DNA of 64,000 nucleotides from an uncultured bacterium (GTDB taxonomy: Bacteria > Cyanobacteriota > Vampirovibrionia > Gastranaerophilales > Gastranaerophilaceae): positions 1 through 64,000 of the forward strand of contig ONOE01000014.1 of NCBI GenBank assembly GCA_900319365.1, read 5' to 3'. The notes beneath the pieces are model-generated. The model saw only the letters and a program-made list of their open reading frames with translations, had not been told where the DNA came from and made no database searches. Below are positions 1 through 8,258 of the stretch, piece after piece; position 1 is the stretch's first letter, and the number at the start of each line of letters is the position of its first letter. The position numbers and the translations under genes are program-made.

Positions 1-55
1 AGCTTTATGCTCATATACAAATACTTTCCTTTCCCTTTTTTCCTATTGATTTTCC

Positions 56-82
56 AACGACTTTTATTAGTCGTTTTTTTTT
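56..82 (+). terminator. Rho-independent terminator of a gene left of the window
   Basis: A 7-bp stem (AACGACT/AGTCGTT) with a 6-nt loop is followed by a run of T on the + strand only. It therefore ends a rightward transcript entering from outside the window, not pcrA, which arrives from the other side. Confidence 0.65.
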
Positions 83-98
83 GACTTGTTTTTTGAAA

Positions 99-2588
99 TC
101 AGAATTTTTTCAATCTTGAATATGCCGCATCCATTGCTTTTTTGCCCGATTTGCCGAAATCTACGGTATACATAACGCTATCGCCAAGGCGTGCAACATC
201 AGTAATATGACCTATTCCCATTCTTTCATGAAAGACTCTTTGACCGACTTCAAAAACTTCCGTAACGGTTCTTGAATTAATTCGTTCCTGTTCTTTCTGA
301 CGGATTTCTTCCTGTTCTTTGGCAAGTTTTTGACGTCTTTCTTCTGCCATTCGTTTAATTTTGTTATCCTTAAAAAACTCTTTTATTTTTTCTTCTTCAC
401 GCTTTTTATTTACTGCAGATTTAATAATAATATTTTTTTTAGGAGTTCTGTTTGATAAAGATTTACCTTTTAATGACGGAGCTTTAAAATTTGCGCCAAA
501 CCCTGTTGAAGGTCTTACATAACCGTCTGTATCCGTTGAAATGGAAGAAGTAGAAAAGCTTTTTGACTTAGCTTTTGAAACAGCACTTCTAAATGTTGAA
601 TATGAATGCTCCCCGTCATAATCGGATTCAAAAGATTCAATAAGATTTTTGGGGATTTCCTCAATAAATCTTGACGGATTGTAATACTTGTATTCGCCCC
701 ACATTTGACGGCGTTTTGCGCCAACAAGGTACAACTTTTCTTTAGCTCTTGTAATCCCGACATACATCAATCGGCGTTCTTCTTCGACTTCAGAGGGAGT
801 ATTAAGAGTTCTTTGGCTCGGGAAAATTCCATCGTCCATACCCGTAATAAATACAACGGGAAATTCAAGTCCTTTTGCCGCATGCAATGTCATAAGTGTA
901 ACATTATTGGAATTATCTTCCATTGAATCCAAATCAGACACCAAAGCCACCTGCTGCAAAAACTCAGACAACGGATTTTGCTCATCTTCAGGCGTAAATT
1001 CTTCCGCTACGTTAACTAATTCCTGCAAGTTATTGATATCATCCTGAAACTCGGGATTAGTTGCGGCTTTTGATTGAAGTTCATCAAGATAGCCCGTCTT
1101 TTCAATTACAAGAGTTATAAAATCTTTTAGCGAATAACTGTTTTGCGCCTGATTAAAACGATAAATCAAAGTTACAAAATCTTTTAACTTTGTACAGGTT
1201 TTAGAATTAATTGTCCCCGCTTCATCACAAACCTTTGCAGCTTCATAAAGGCTTATATTGCGTTCGTTTGAAAAATCCGTCAAATGCTTTAACGTTGTAT
1301 CGCCGATTCCTCGTTTTGGAACATTTATTACCCTCCTGAAACTTTGCGAATCATCAGGATTATTTATCAATTTTAAATAAGCCAAAACATTTTTAACTTC
1401 CGCTCTGTCATAAAATTTTGTGTTTCCGTAAATTCTATAGGGAACGCCTGTTGCCATACAAGCTTCTTCAAGCGCCCTTGACTGGTTGTTTGTTCTGTAT
1501 AAAACGGCAAAGCGATTATAGTTCCCGTAAGCGTTTTGCTTAATATTTCGAACTACATAATTTGCCTCATCGCTTTCGTCAGCTGCCTCATACCAGCTTA
1601 ATTTTTCACCCTCACCGTTATTTGAATAAAGAGTTTTATCCACTCTGTTGTCATTATTTTCAATAACGGCATTTGCAGCATTCAAAATATTAGCCGTCGA
1701 TCTGTAGTTTTGTTCGAGTTTGATAACTTTTACATCTTTATAATCATGTTGGAAATTCAGAATAATTCTAAAATCCGCACCGCGCCATGAGTAAATCGAC
1801 TGATCAACATCACCTACAACACACAATGAACGTTCACCAGGCACATTAGAGGACATATTTGTATAAAGCATATTTACAAGCTGATACTGCGCAAGGTTGG
1901 TATCCTGATACTCATCAACCATAATATGCTGAAATCTGTCATAATATTTTTGTCTGACTTCAGGATTTTGTTCCAGCAATTTTACGGTAATCATAAGCAT
2001 ATCGTCAAAATCGATGGCATTATTTGCATTTAAAGCTTTTTCATATTCTTCATATATCTGAGCAATCCTTTGCCCTTTGTAATCTCTTGCCGTACGAGCA
2101 AACATCGCAGAATCCTGCATCTTGTTTTTTGCATTTGAAATTACGGATTTTACAAGTTTTGTCGGATACATCTTTTCATCAATATTCAATTTCTTTATAA
2201 TTCTTGTGATAATTTGGTTTGTATCGGTATCATCATATATTGTAAAGTTTCTGTCTAATTTTTTGCCGGTAGTTGTATTGTATTTATCGATATTTTCTCT
2301 CAAAATTCTTCCGCATATACCGTGGAAAGTTCCGACCCACATATATTTGTCCGTATTTTCGCCCAAAATCTTTGAAATTCTTTCTTTCATTTCCTTTGCG
2401 GCTTTATTGGTAAACGTTACAGCCAAGATATTATACGGTTTTACTCCATGCTGAATCATATAAGCTATTCTTGTTGTTAAGACCTTAGTTTTGCCCGAAC
2501 CTGCACCCGCAAGTATCAATAACGGGCCTTTAGTTGTTTTAACAGCTTCAGCCTGTTCTTTATTTAAATTCTCTGTCAGATTTTCCAT
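99..2588 (-). CDS. pcrA: ATP-dependent DNA helicase PcrA/UvrD (superfamily 1A)
   Basis: This is a 3'-5' SF1A helicase for nucleotide excision and mismatch repair and replication-fork clearance, acting in the cytoplasm. Visible motifs are Walker A GAGSGKT near residue 30, the Walker B-like VDEYQDTN near 225, GDVDQSIYSWRGAD near 260, QNYRST near 290, TLHAAKGLEFP near 570 and VGITRAKEKLYL near 610. The C-terminal 50 residues (FEVGQRVFHERMGIG onward) form the Tudor-like domain that binds RNA polymerase in PcrA/UvrD proteins. The length of about 829 aa is a little over the usual 720-780, because of a basic linker at 650-770. The start at 2588 (MENLTENL) is chosen over an upstream in-frame codon because a GGGAAGAGG-type ribosome site sits just before it. 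It is divergent from the DprA-like gene and shares its promoter region. Confidence 0.96.
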   Translation of the reverse strand: MENLTENLNKEQAEAVKTTKGPLLILAGAGSGKTKVLTTRIAYMIQHGVKPYNILAVTFTNKAAKEMKERISKILGENTDKYMWVGTFHGICGRILRENIDKYNTTTGKKLDRNFTIYDDTDTNQIITRIIKKLNIDEKMYPTKLVKSVISNAKNKMQDSAMFARTARDYKGQRIAQIYEEYEKALNANNAIDFDDMLMITVKLLEQNPEVRQKYYDRFQHIMVDEYQDTNLAQYQLVNMLYTNMSSNVPGERSLCVVGDVDQSIYSWRGADFRIILNFQHDYKDVKVIKLEQNYRSTANILNAANAVIENNDNRVDKTLYSNNGEGEKLSWYEAADESDEANYVVRNIKQNAYGNYNRFAVLYRTNNQSRALEEACMATGVPYRIYGNTKFYDRAEVKNVLAYLKLINNPDDSQSFRRVINVPKRGIGDTTLKHLTDFSNERNISLYEAAKVCDEAGTINSKTCTKLKDFVTLIYRFNQAQNSYSLKDFITLVIEKTGYLDELQSKAATNPEFQDDINNLQELVNVAEEFTPEDEQNPLSEFLQQVALVSDLDSMEDNSNNVTLMTLHAAKGLEFPVVFITGMDDGIFPSQRTLNTPSEVEEERRLMYVGITRAKEKLYLVGAKRRQMWGEYKYYNPSRFIEEIPKNLIESFESDYDGEHSYSTFRSAVSKAKSKSFSTSSISTDTDGYVRPSTGFGANFKAPSLKGKSLSNRTPKKNIIIKSAVNKKREEEKIKEFFKDNKIKRMAEERRQKLAKEQEEIRQKEQERINSRTVTEVFEVGQRVFHERMGIGHITDVARLGDSVMYTVDFGKSGKKAMDAAYSRLKKF

Positions 2589-2612
2589 GACCTCTTCCCA
2601 AATCAAAAAATA

Positions 2613-2632
2613 TATGCTATACTTATAGCATA
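2613..2632. promoter_or_regulatory. Divergent overlapping extended -10 promoters (pcrA / DprA-like)
   Basis: A perfect inverted repeat, TATGCTAT-ACTT-ATAGCATA, lies in the 84-bp divergent spacer. Read on + it gives the extended -10 TGCTATACT, and read on - it gives TGCTATAAG. Two face-to-face promoters thus overlap at their -10 elements, and RNA polymerase could occupy only one at a time. A repressor operator is the alternative reading. Confidence 0.5.
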
Positions 2633-2672
2633 TTCGAAAAATACGATAAACGCAATGAAAAGGTAAATAAAA

Positions 2673-3272
2673 ATGACAGAAAGTGAGATGGAAATTTTAA
2701 TGAGTACTGACGACAAAAAGGAAAGCAAAGAAAACTCGATAGTTGTACCGATTGACGACGATATGGATACGGTTAAATCCGGCTCTCCTAATACAGTAGA
2801 TGAACTTGCAATGGAACTTGCAACAATCAAACAATCGGCTAAAAGAATAGCTATTATCGGCAGCAGAAATCTTCCAATCACCCACCAACAAATAATAGAA
2901 ACACTTGCAACAGCTCTTGTTATGCAGGGCAACACAATTATTACCTCTGGAGGTTCCTCAGGTACCAATGCCGCTGCAATCAGAGGCGCTATGAAAGCTA
3001 ACCCCGATAAATTGAGTGTTATCTTGCCTCAAACAATCGGTCAACAGCCAAGCGACGTTCAAGATCAGCTTATCGGAGTTCCTCATATTATTGAACATGC
3101 CGACAGAGCAATGATGACATTAGCCGATGCCTCAAGAGTTTGCAACCGTGAAATTATTGACGAATGCAATCAATTGATATGTTTCTTATCTCATACAAGT
3201 AAAACATTGTACAAAGCTCTTGAATATGCAGAAGAAGGGCATAAAGTAATTACCGTATTTTATTTGGATTAA
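2673..3272 (+). CDS. DprA/Smf-like Rossmann-fold protein (cyanobacterial DNA recombination-mediator A type)
   Basis: The protein has 199 aa. After an acidic, low-complexity N-terminal 60 residues, a single Rossmann-like domain carries IAIIGSRNLP near residue 70, TSGGSSGTNAAA near 102 and CNREIIDECNQLICF near 160. This matches the DprA/LOG fold and the short cyanobacterial proteins usually labelled DNA recombination-mediator protein A. It lacks the N-terminal SAM and C-terminal winged-helix domains of full DprA, so RecA loading is not assured; nucleotide binding is the safest inference. An AAAAGG ribosome site supports the start. Its divergent pairing with the pcrA helicase gene suggests a DNA-metabolism role. 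Confidence 0.7.
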   Translation: MTESEMEILMSTDDKKESKENSIVVPIDDDMDTVKSGSPNTVDELAMELATIKQSAKRIAIIGSRNLPITHQQIIETLATALVMQGNTIITSGGSSGTNAAAIRGAMKANPDKLSVILPQTIGQQPSDVQDQLIGVPHIIEHADRAMMTLADASRVCNREIIDECNQLICFLSHTSKTLYKALEYAEEGHKVITVFYLD

Positions 3273-3355
3273 TTTATTAATCTTTAGCGGATATTATATT
3301 TAAACGGCGGCTTTTTAAATAAAAAAGCTTAACATTCTTTAATTAAGGTACTTTT

Positions 3356-4528
3356 ATGTCTGATGAACTGAAACTTTTGATAGGCAAAAATCCAAAGGAT
3401 TATACGCCTATTGCACACAATTTAATAAATACGCCTGATGTTGAGCTTTTTGCAGAACTTGTAGATAAAGACGAATTTCTTTTTGACTTTGTAAAACAAA
3501 ACGTTGCAGACAGACTTTTAAAAGAGTGCAATGAGCACAATTATATGAATTTGCTGCAATTTTTGAAATACTATTCACCCTCGTATGAAAATTTTATAAT
3601 TTCGGTTTTTGTAAAATATGCAAACGAAGATTTAACGGATATTTTGCTTGATAAACTTGAAAACGGAACAACAGATGAAAAAATCTACTGTGCCAAATAT
3701 TTTTCGTACATAAAAGATCCGCTTGCGTTAAAAGTCTTGAAAGAAAACGCATACAGCGAGAATCCGTATCTTAGCAATAATTGCGTTCTTGCGTTAAAAG
3801 CTTTCGGCGATACCGAATCTTATAAAACAGCATTAAGCAAATTAAAATCAAATGATGAGTACGAACAATTGAGCGGAGTAAAGTTCCTTGTTTCATACGG
3901 CAACAAAGATGCCGTGCCAAATATTATCCAAACAATGAAAAAATCTCCGTTTGCCGATAATATTGCAATCGAACTGCCGTATTTGATGCCTGTTTCTGAA
4001 TTAATGAAACAAAACAAAACAGACGGGCTTTATGTTTTAAATATTATTATCGAAGGACTGGGTGAAGTCAGTTCACTTGCGCAGGTTTTTGATTTCAACC
4101 TGTATGAAAATTTTGAAACGCTGATAAATGAGCCAAAAACTTCTCAAAGTGCCGTAGTTCTTTTAAATGCGATTGATAAATTTAACACTCTGACAGATAA
4201 TGATGAATACTTGTTTGATGAAACAAAAGACACAAAACGAGAAGTTAACGATATAAAAAATTTACTAAATTCGCTTAATTATAACGAATTGCAAAATCTT
4301 GCATCAAACGAATTAAAATCCGACAGCCTTTTTGTATACACCATTCTTGAGCTTACGGATAACGCCGATAAAGTTCGAGAACTGTTAAACAATTCAAACA
4401 ACCAGACTATAATTTTAAAATCCGTAGAAGTTTTGAAAAGAATGAATGCTCTAACTCCTGTCGATAAAAATTGCGCATTGCGTAAAATTTCAAATAAACA
4501 AATTAAAGAAATTATTCTTGCGGTGTAG
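3356..4528 (+). CDS. HEAT-repeat-like alpha-solenoid protein
   Basis: This 390-aa protein has no signal peptide or membrane segment. It is built from repeated helical pairs of about 30-35 residues, such as TDEKIYCAKYFSYIKDPLALK and YEQLSGVKFLVSYGNKDAVPNI (near 120-205), as in HEAT or PBS-lyase-type scaffolds. No catalytic motif is visible. Such proteins usually act as binding scaffolds, and the partner here is unknown. The 3' end overlaps the convergent rlmN gene by 17 bp. Weak ribosome site (AAGGTACTTTT) before the ATG. Confidence 0.6.
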   Translation: MSDELKLLIGKNPKDYTPIAHNLINTPDVELFAELVDKDEFLFDFVKQNVADRLLKECNEHNYMNLLQFLKYYSPSYENFIISVFVKYANEDLTDILLDKLENGTTDEKIYCAKYFSYIKDPLALKVLKENAYSENPYLSNNCVLALKAFGDTESYKTALSKLKSNDEYEQLSGVKFLVSYGNKDAVPNIIQTMKKSPFADNIAIELPYLMPVSELMKQNKTDGLYVLNIIIEGLGEVSSLAQVFDFNLYENFETLINEPKTSQSAVVLLNAIDKFNTLTDNDEYLFDETKDTKREVNDIKNLLNSLNYNELQNLASNELKSDSLFVYTILELTDNADKVRELLNNSNNQTIILKSVEVLKRMNALTPVDKNCALRKISNKQIKEIILAV

Positions 4529-5558
4529 TTTTTTTAGCGGTGCAAACTTTCCCTCGCAGCTGACCGCATGCAGCATCAATATCAGCCCCTCTTTCAAGTC
4601 GGACGGTAACTTTTTTGCCCGAATGTTCCATCAAATACTTAAATCTCATTATCGATTTATTTGAAGGTCTTTGGTAATCATTCTTTTCCGTCGGATTGTA
4701 AGGAATTAAATTTATATTGCATTTTATATCTTTTAAATATTGCGCCAATTCTTTTGCGCTTTGAACCGTATCATTTAAATCTTTAATCAAAAGGTATTCA
4801 ACGGTTATTCGGTGCCCTGTTTTGTCGTTATAATTCTTCAGGGCCTTATGAAGTTCGTTCATCGGATATTTGTTTTCAATTTTCATAAGCTTTGAACGGA
4901 TTTCATGATTTGGAGCATGCAAAGAAAGTGCCAGAGTAGAATGTATTCCAAGATCGGCAAGTTTATTTATCTGCGGAATAATACCTGACGTTGAAATCGT
5001 CAATCTTCTTATACCTATTTGAAAATCCTCATTAAAAATTTTCATTGCCTTTAAAACATTATCAAGATTTAATAAAGGTTCGCCCTGCCCCATAAATACG
5101 ATATTTGTAACTTTTAGCCCCGTATCACGCTGAATTGTAAGGACCTGTTCAATGATTTCTTTGTAATTAATATTTCTTATAAACCCTCTTTTGCCTGTTG
5201 CACAAAAAGAACAATCAACCGCACATCCTACCTGAGAACTTATGCACGCAGTTAAATTCGCACGATTGTCAAACCGCATCAAAACGGTTTCAACACATTG
5301 CCCGTCTGGATATTCAAGCAAATATTTTATCGTACCGTCGCTGCTGATCTGCTTTACTTTGATTTTAACATCCGTTACCCGTGCAACTTTTTTTAATTCA
5401 TCTCTGAATTTTTTAGATAAATCCGTCATCTCATCAATACTTTTGACAGATTTTAAATAAATCCAATTATGAATTTGTCTTGCACGAAACTTTGAAGCTC
5501 CGAGTTCAGAGGTCAAATCTTCCAATTCGTTTAAATTTAATCCGGCTAAATTAATCAT
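4512..5558 (-). CDS. rlmN: Dual-specificity 23S rRNA A2503 / tRNA A37 C2-methyltransferase RlmN
   Basis: This radical-SAM enzyme methylates C2 of A2503 in 23S rRNA and of A37 in some tRNAs. The CxxxCxxC cluster motif is visible as CAVDCSFC near residue 112, followed by ATGKRGF. GQGEPLLN near 160 binds SAM, and the C-terminal DAACGQLRGK near 332 holds the cysteine that resolves the protein-RNA adduct. The 348-aa length is normal. There is no Shine-Dalgarno sequence; instead a TGCTAAAAT box ends 6 nt before the ATG, predicting a leaderless mRNA. The 3' end overlaps the convergent HEAT gene. Confidence 0.96.
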   Translation of the reverse strand: MINLAGLNLNELEDLTSELGASKFRARQIHNWIYLKSVKSIDEMTDLSKKFRDELKKVARVTDVKIKVKQISSDGTIKYLLEYPDGQCVETVLMRFDNRANLTACISSQVGCAVDCSFCATGKRGFIRNINYKEIIEQVLTIQRDTGLKVTNIVFMGQGEPLLNLDNVLKAMKIFNEDFQIGIRRLTISTSGIIPQINKLADLGIHSTLALSLHAPNHEIRSKLMKIENKYPMNELHKALKNYNDKTGHRITVEYLLIKDLNDTVQSAKELAQYLKDIKCNINLIPYNPTEKNDYQRPSNKSIMRFKYLMEHSGKKVTVRLERGADIDAACGQLRGKVCTAKKTTPQE

Positions 5559-5564
5559 ATTTGT

Positions 5565-5570
5565 ATTTTA
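5565..5570 (-). promoter_or_regulatory. Extended -10 box of rlmN, leaderless spacing
   Basis: The minus strand reads TATGCTAAAAT, then 6 nt, then the ATG. The expected transcription start falls on or next to the start codon, and no ribosome site is present. Confidence 0.45.
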
Positions 5571-5578
5571 GCATAAAA

Positions 5579-6055
5579 TTATTTTTTAAAGTTTTTCAAA
5601 AAATTATTTGCCCAATTAAGCATGTCAGGATATCTGCCAAAATGCCATTTGTGTTCAAAAAGTTCTCCGACGTTTTGAAAAACGGAACCTATATGATTTA
5701 ATCTTTCGTAAATATATGAATATAAACCCGTTCTGTCTGCGCCATGTTTACAATGGATATGAACTTTCCCGCCCTGATGTTTGATATTATCGACAATATC
5801 AAGGAACTTGCCGACATTTTCGCCTGAGGGGTACATGCTCACAGACGGGATATTGTGATATTTCATACCCGAATGCTTTACATAAGCTTCCTCGTTAAAA
5901 TTAATTTCGGGCTTTTTCATCGTTCTGAAATTTATGATATCAGTTACGCCCTGTTGTTTAAGCCAATCGATATTCTCTTTTGTCGGCTGCGCCGAACGGG
6001 AAACGTAATTGTCAATTTTTTGATAATTTGCAGGGGGTGTAGAAATTTTTAGCAT
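5579..6055 (-). CDS. Dual-specificity/tyrosine-type protein phosphatase
   Basis: The 158-aa protein has a cysteine-phosphatase P-loop, HCKHGADRTG, at residues 101-110 (Cx5R with Cys102 and Arg108). The upstream context (VSRSAQPTKENIDWLKQQGVTDIINFR-like segment near 18-44) matches the DSP/Siw14 style, in which a cysteine attacks phosphotyrosine or inositol-pyrophosphate substrates. There is no signal peptide. The gene lies upstream of rlmN on the same strand with a 20-bp gap, but rlmN has its own -10 box. The ribosome site AGAGG precedes the ATG. The substrate cannot be told from sequence. Confidence 0.75.
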   Translation of the reverse strand: MLKISTPPANYQKIDNYVSRSAQPTKENIDWLKQQGVTDIINFRTMKKPEINFNEEAYVKHSGMKYHNIPSVSMYPSGENVGKFLDIVDNIKHQGGKVHIHCKHGADRTGLYSYIYERLNHIGSVFQNVGELFEHKWHFGRYPDMLNWANNFLKNFKK

Positions 6056-6121
6056 GCCAAACCTCTGTTTTTGTTATGTTTAAAATATAAAATCCGAAAA
6101 ATTTATTTTTTGCCAATTTTA

Positions 6122-6156
6122 TTAAAAAAGCCCCGCATCCGATGCGAGGCTTTTAA
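6122..6156 (-). terminator. Rho-independent terminator of the winged-helix gene
   Basis: A long GC-rich stem around AAAGCCTCGCAT / ATGCGGGGCTTT on the minus strand is followed by T residues, 21 bp after the stop codon of the gene at 6177. Confidence 0.75.
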
Positions 6157-6176
6157 ATTGCGATTTTGAGATAAAA

Positions 6177-6407
6177 CTAGCTCAATTGAACCGTAATAGA
6201 TTTCGGTTTTTGAGTATAAGTGATTTTATCTTCTCTTGATAACCAACCTAAACCCATGTAAGTAAAGTTATCATCTAAATCCATATCTTTTCTCAATTTG
6301 TTGATAGTTACTTCACCTTTGTTAGACAAGTAATTGTAAATTTTACCTGCTGATTCAATGATTTGTTGTTGCATTGCCTTTTGTTCTTTTTTTCCTGTTG
6401 TAAACAT
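6177..6407 (-). CDS. Small winged-helix domain protein (DUF2582-like)
   Basis: The 76-aa protein is essentially one winged helix-turn-helix: an N-terminal helix (QQQIIESAGKIYNYL), a recognition region (GEVTINKLRKDMDLDD) and a C-terminal wing ending SITVQLS. The segment FTYMGLGWLSREDKI is typical of the DUF2582 family, single-domain proteins common in anaerobes with no settled function. DNA or protein binding is inferred. A strong AGGAGG ribosome site and a well-formed terminator indicate a monocistronic, well-expressed gene. Confidence 0.7.
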   Translation of the reverse strand: MFTTGKKEQKAMQQQIIESAGKIYNYLSNKGEVTINKLRKDMDLDDNFTYMGLGWLSREDKITYTQKPKSITVQLS

Positions 6408-6730
6408 TATGAGCCTCCTTTTTTCTACATTTTTATATTACGACTTTTCTAAAAAATAAGCAAATATTATTTTAAAAGAAATCCTAAAATCCTTTATACG
6501 CTTGATATTCAGAACTTAACATTTCTAAACTTTAATATAATTTTATTACAAAAATTAATAAAAATATCGTAAATTTGGCGGATTTTTTAAACATTAATTA
6601 AAAATATCGCATTTTTAGAGAAATTTTATAGAATTTTTCTTAAAATATTTTTATTTTTAAGACATCAATATATTGATATGACTATATTTTAGCATATCAA
6701 GCACAGTAAAATTTTAGCAAAATTTTAAAT
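6408..6730. other. AT-rich intergenic region, no gene seen
   Basis: This is 323 bp of very AT-rich DNA between two leftward genes. It contains a 14-bp perfect palindrome (ATCAATATATTGAT, about 6665-6678) that could be an operator, and the promoter of the 6177 gene must lie at its left end. I found no ORF with a ribosome site in it. Confidence 0.5.
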
Positions 6731-7168
6731 TTATAATTTCCGCATCATTTTTACGACTTTTATGTTGCCGTTTTTCAATTTTGCATTTAAATCAGCTACA
6801 ACAGCCTCAACTTCATTTTTATCATAATACTCGGTTGAAAAAATACTGACAGGTTTGCCCCATTTAGTACCGAAAGCCAGATAGTATACCGTATACCCGC
6901 TTGCGTAAGCATTTCCGGGGACGGTTTTGGGGATATATGTCATATATTTTATATCTGATACGGCAATCAAATCTTTTTTTGTTTTCGTGTTTAACATGTT
7001 GGTTTTTTGAACATAACAAATATCATTGATTTTGTTGCAAATCAACGTTTCATATTTGTAATTAGTAAACAATCCGATAATAAGTCCTATAACCGTTAGC
7101 ACAACCAGAGTAAGGATTACCAGATTTCTTTTGCCCCTGTTTATTTCTTCATAAGATGTTTTATCCAT
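6731..7168 (-). CDS. Membrane-anchored hypothetical protein
   Basis: The 145-aa protein has a short basic cytoplasmic N-terminus and one transmembrane helix at about residues 19-40 (LVILTLVVLTVIGLIIGLF). A mixed alpha/beta domain of about 100 residues follows, probably on the outer face. It contains two cysteines close together (LICNKINDICYVQ, near 57-67) that could form a disulphide. No family is recognised. A TGATAAAAT box lies about 21 nt before the ATG with a GAGG ribosome site between them, so the leader is very short. Confidence 0.6.
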   Translation of the reverse strand: MDKTSYEEINRGKRNLVILTLVVLTVIGLIIGLFTNYKYETLICNKINDICYVQKTNMLNTKTKKDLIAVSDIKYMTYIPKTVPGNAYASGYTVYYLAFGTKWGKPVSIFSTEYYDKNEVEAVVADLNAKLKNGNIKVVKMMRKL

Positions 7169-7240
7169 AACAAAAACCTCGCAAAATATTTTATCATAAA
7201 AAATGATTGTTGTATAATTTTAACAAAAGTAAGGTGAATT

Positions 7241-7891
7241 ATGAATAAAAAAGCAGTAATATTTGATTTAGACGGAACACTATTAAATACTTTGGAGGAT
7301 TTAACAGACAGCACAAATTATGCGCTTGAGAAATTTAATTATCCGACAAAAACCGTTGTACAGGTTAGAAATTACGTAGGCAACGGAGTTGCCAAATTGA
7401 TTGAAAGAGCAATCCCTGACGGTTTAAATAACTCTAAATTTTCAGATATTGAAAATACTTTTAAAAAGCACTACAAAAATAATATGTATAACAAAACAAA
7501 ACCCTATGACGGCATTTTAGAAATGCTTGAAAAGATAAAAAAATCAGGTTTGAAAATTGCGGTCGTTTCAAACAAATTTGACGAAGCGGTAAAAGAATTA
7601 TGCAAGACATATTTTGCGGGATTAACTGATTTTTGTGCGGGCGAAAACGAAGCAGCAGGAATAAGAAAAAAACCTGCCCCCGATACGGTTATAAAAGTTT
7701 TAAAAGAATTTAAATTAAACCCTGAAGATGCGGTTTATGTAGGAGATTCTGAAGTAGACATTCAAACCGCACAAAATTCTAAAATGGATTGCATAAGTGT
7801 TTTGTGGGGATTTAAAGATGAAGATTTTCTGCTTGAACACGGCGCATCGCATATCATTAAAACTCCCGATGAAATTTTTAAATATTTATAA
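7241..7891 (+). CDS. gph: HAD-superfamily phosphoglycolate phosphatase-like hydrolase
   Basis: The 216-aa HAD hydrolase carries motif I DLDGTLLNT at residues 9-17, motif II VVSN near 108, motif III lysine in RKKPAPD near 144 and motif IV VGDSEVDIQTA near 167. This set and the helical cap at about 20-85 match Gph/PGP-type phosphatases, which remove phosphate from 2-phosphoglycolate and related small sugars. Substrate specificity is not fixed by sequence. The promoter TTGTATAAT lies just upstream and AAGGTG serves as ribosome site. The next small gene follows 23 bp downstream. Confidence 0.85.
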   Translation: MNKKAVIFDLDGTLLNTLEDLTDSTNYALEKFNYPTKTVVQVRNYVGNGVAKLIERAIPDGLNNSKFSDIENTFKKHYKNNMYNKTKPYDGILEMLEKIKKSGLKIAVVSNKFDEAVKELCKTYFAGLTDFCAGENEAAGIRKKPAPDTVIKVLKEFKLNPEDAVYVGDSEVDIQTAQNSKMDCISVLWGFKDEDFLLEHGASHIIKTPDEIFKYL

Positions 7892-7902
7892 AGATTTTAT
7901 GC

Positions 7903-7908
7903 TACAAT
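7903..7908 (+). promoter_or_regulatory. -10 box with leaderless spacing before the 7915 gene
   Basis: TATGCTACAAT is an extended -10 whose last base lies 6 nt before the ATG at 7915. No ribosome site is present. Confidence 0.4.
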
Positions 7909-7914
7909 CCGATT

Positions 7915-8157
7915 ATGATAAATTCTGTTACTTCAAAACCTGTTGTGCAAAAATCACAAAGCAGGTATAAAAATATAAAATATTCGGGCTACGGAGCACT
8001 TGCGGGAGTAGGAGTCTGCGCTCTTACAGGGTTTAGACAGATTAAAATTCCGCATAAAGCAAAGCTGCATAAATTCAGCGCCGCATTTACGGCTGTTGCC
8101 GCATTATGGCATCTGGGCACAATCAAGCATTGGGATAAAATACTTTCATCTGAATAA
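7915..8157 (+). CDS. Small hydrophobic hypothetical protein
   Basis: The 80-aa protein has a basic N-terminal 25 residues and then two short hydrophobic, Gly/Ala-rich segments (YGALAGVGVCALTGF near 27-41 and FSAAFTAVAALWHLGTI near 55-71). It is probably a small two-helix membrane protein. No family is recognised. Codon use and the close fit between the -10 box and the start codon support it as a real gene. The N-terminus resembles the short unstructured leaders of other small proteins in this window. Confidence 0.5.
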   Translation: MINSVTSKPVVQKSQSRYKNIKYSGYGALAGVGVCALTGFRQIKIPHKAKLHKFSAAFTAVAALWHLGTIKHWDKILSSE

Positions 8158-8220
8158 CAAGCTTAAAATTCTTGTATAAACTAAAATTCGCCATACTTGT
8201 ATGTTAGTTTTAATTTATAC

Positions 8221-8226
8221 TATAAT
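8221..8226 (+). promoter_or_regulatory. -10 box of the DAHP synthase gene
   Basis: TATAAT in a TATACTATAATTAG context lies about 30 nt upstream of the start, followed by an AGAGGA ribosome site. Confidence 0.45.
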
Positions 8227-8258
8227 TAGCATATAAATTGTAGAGGATAATTTTATTT

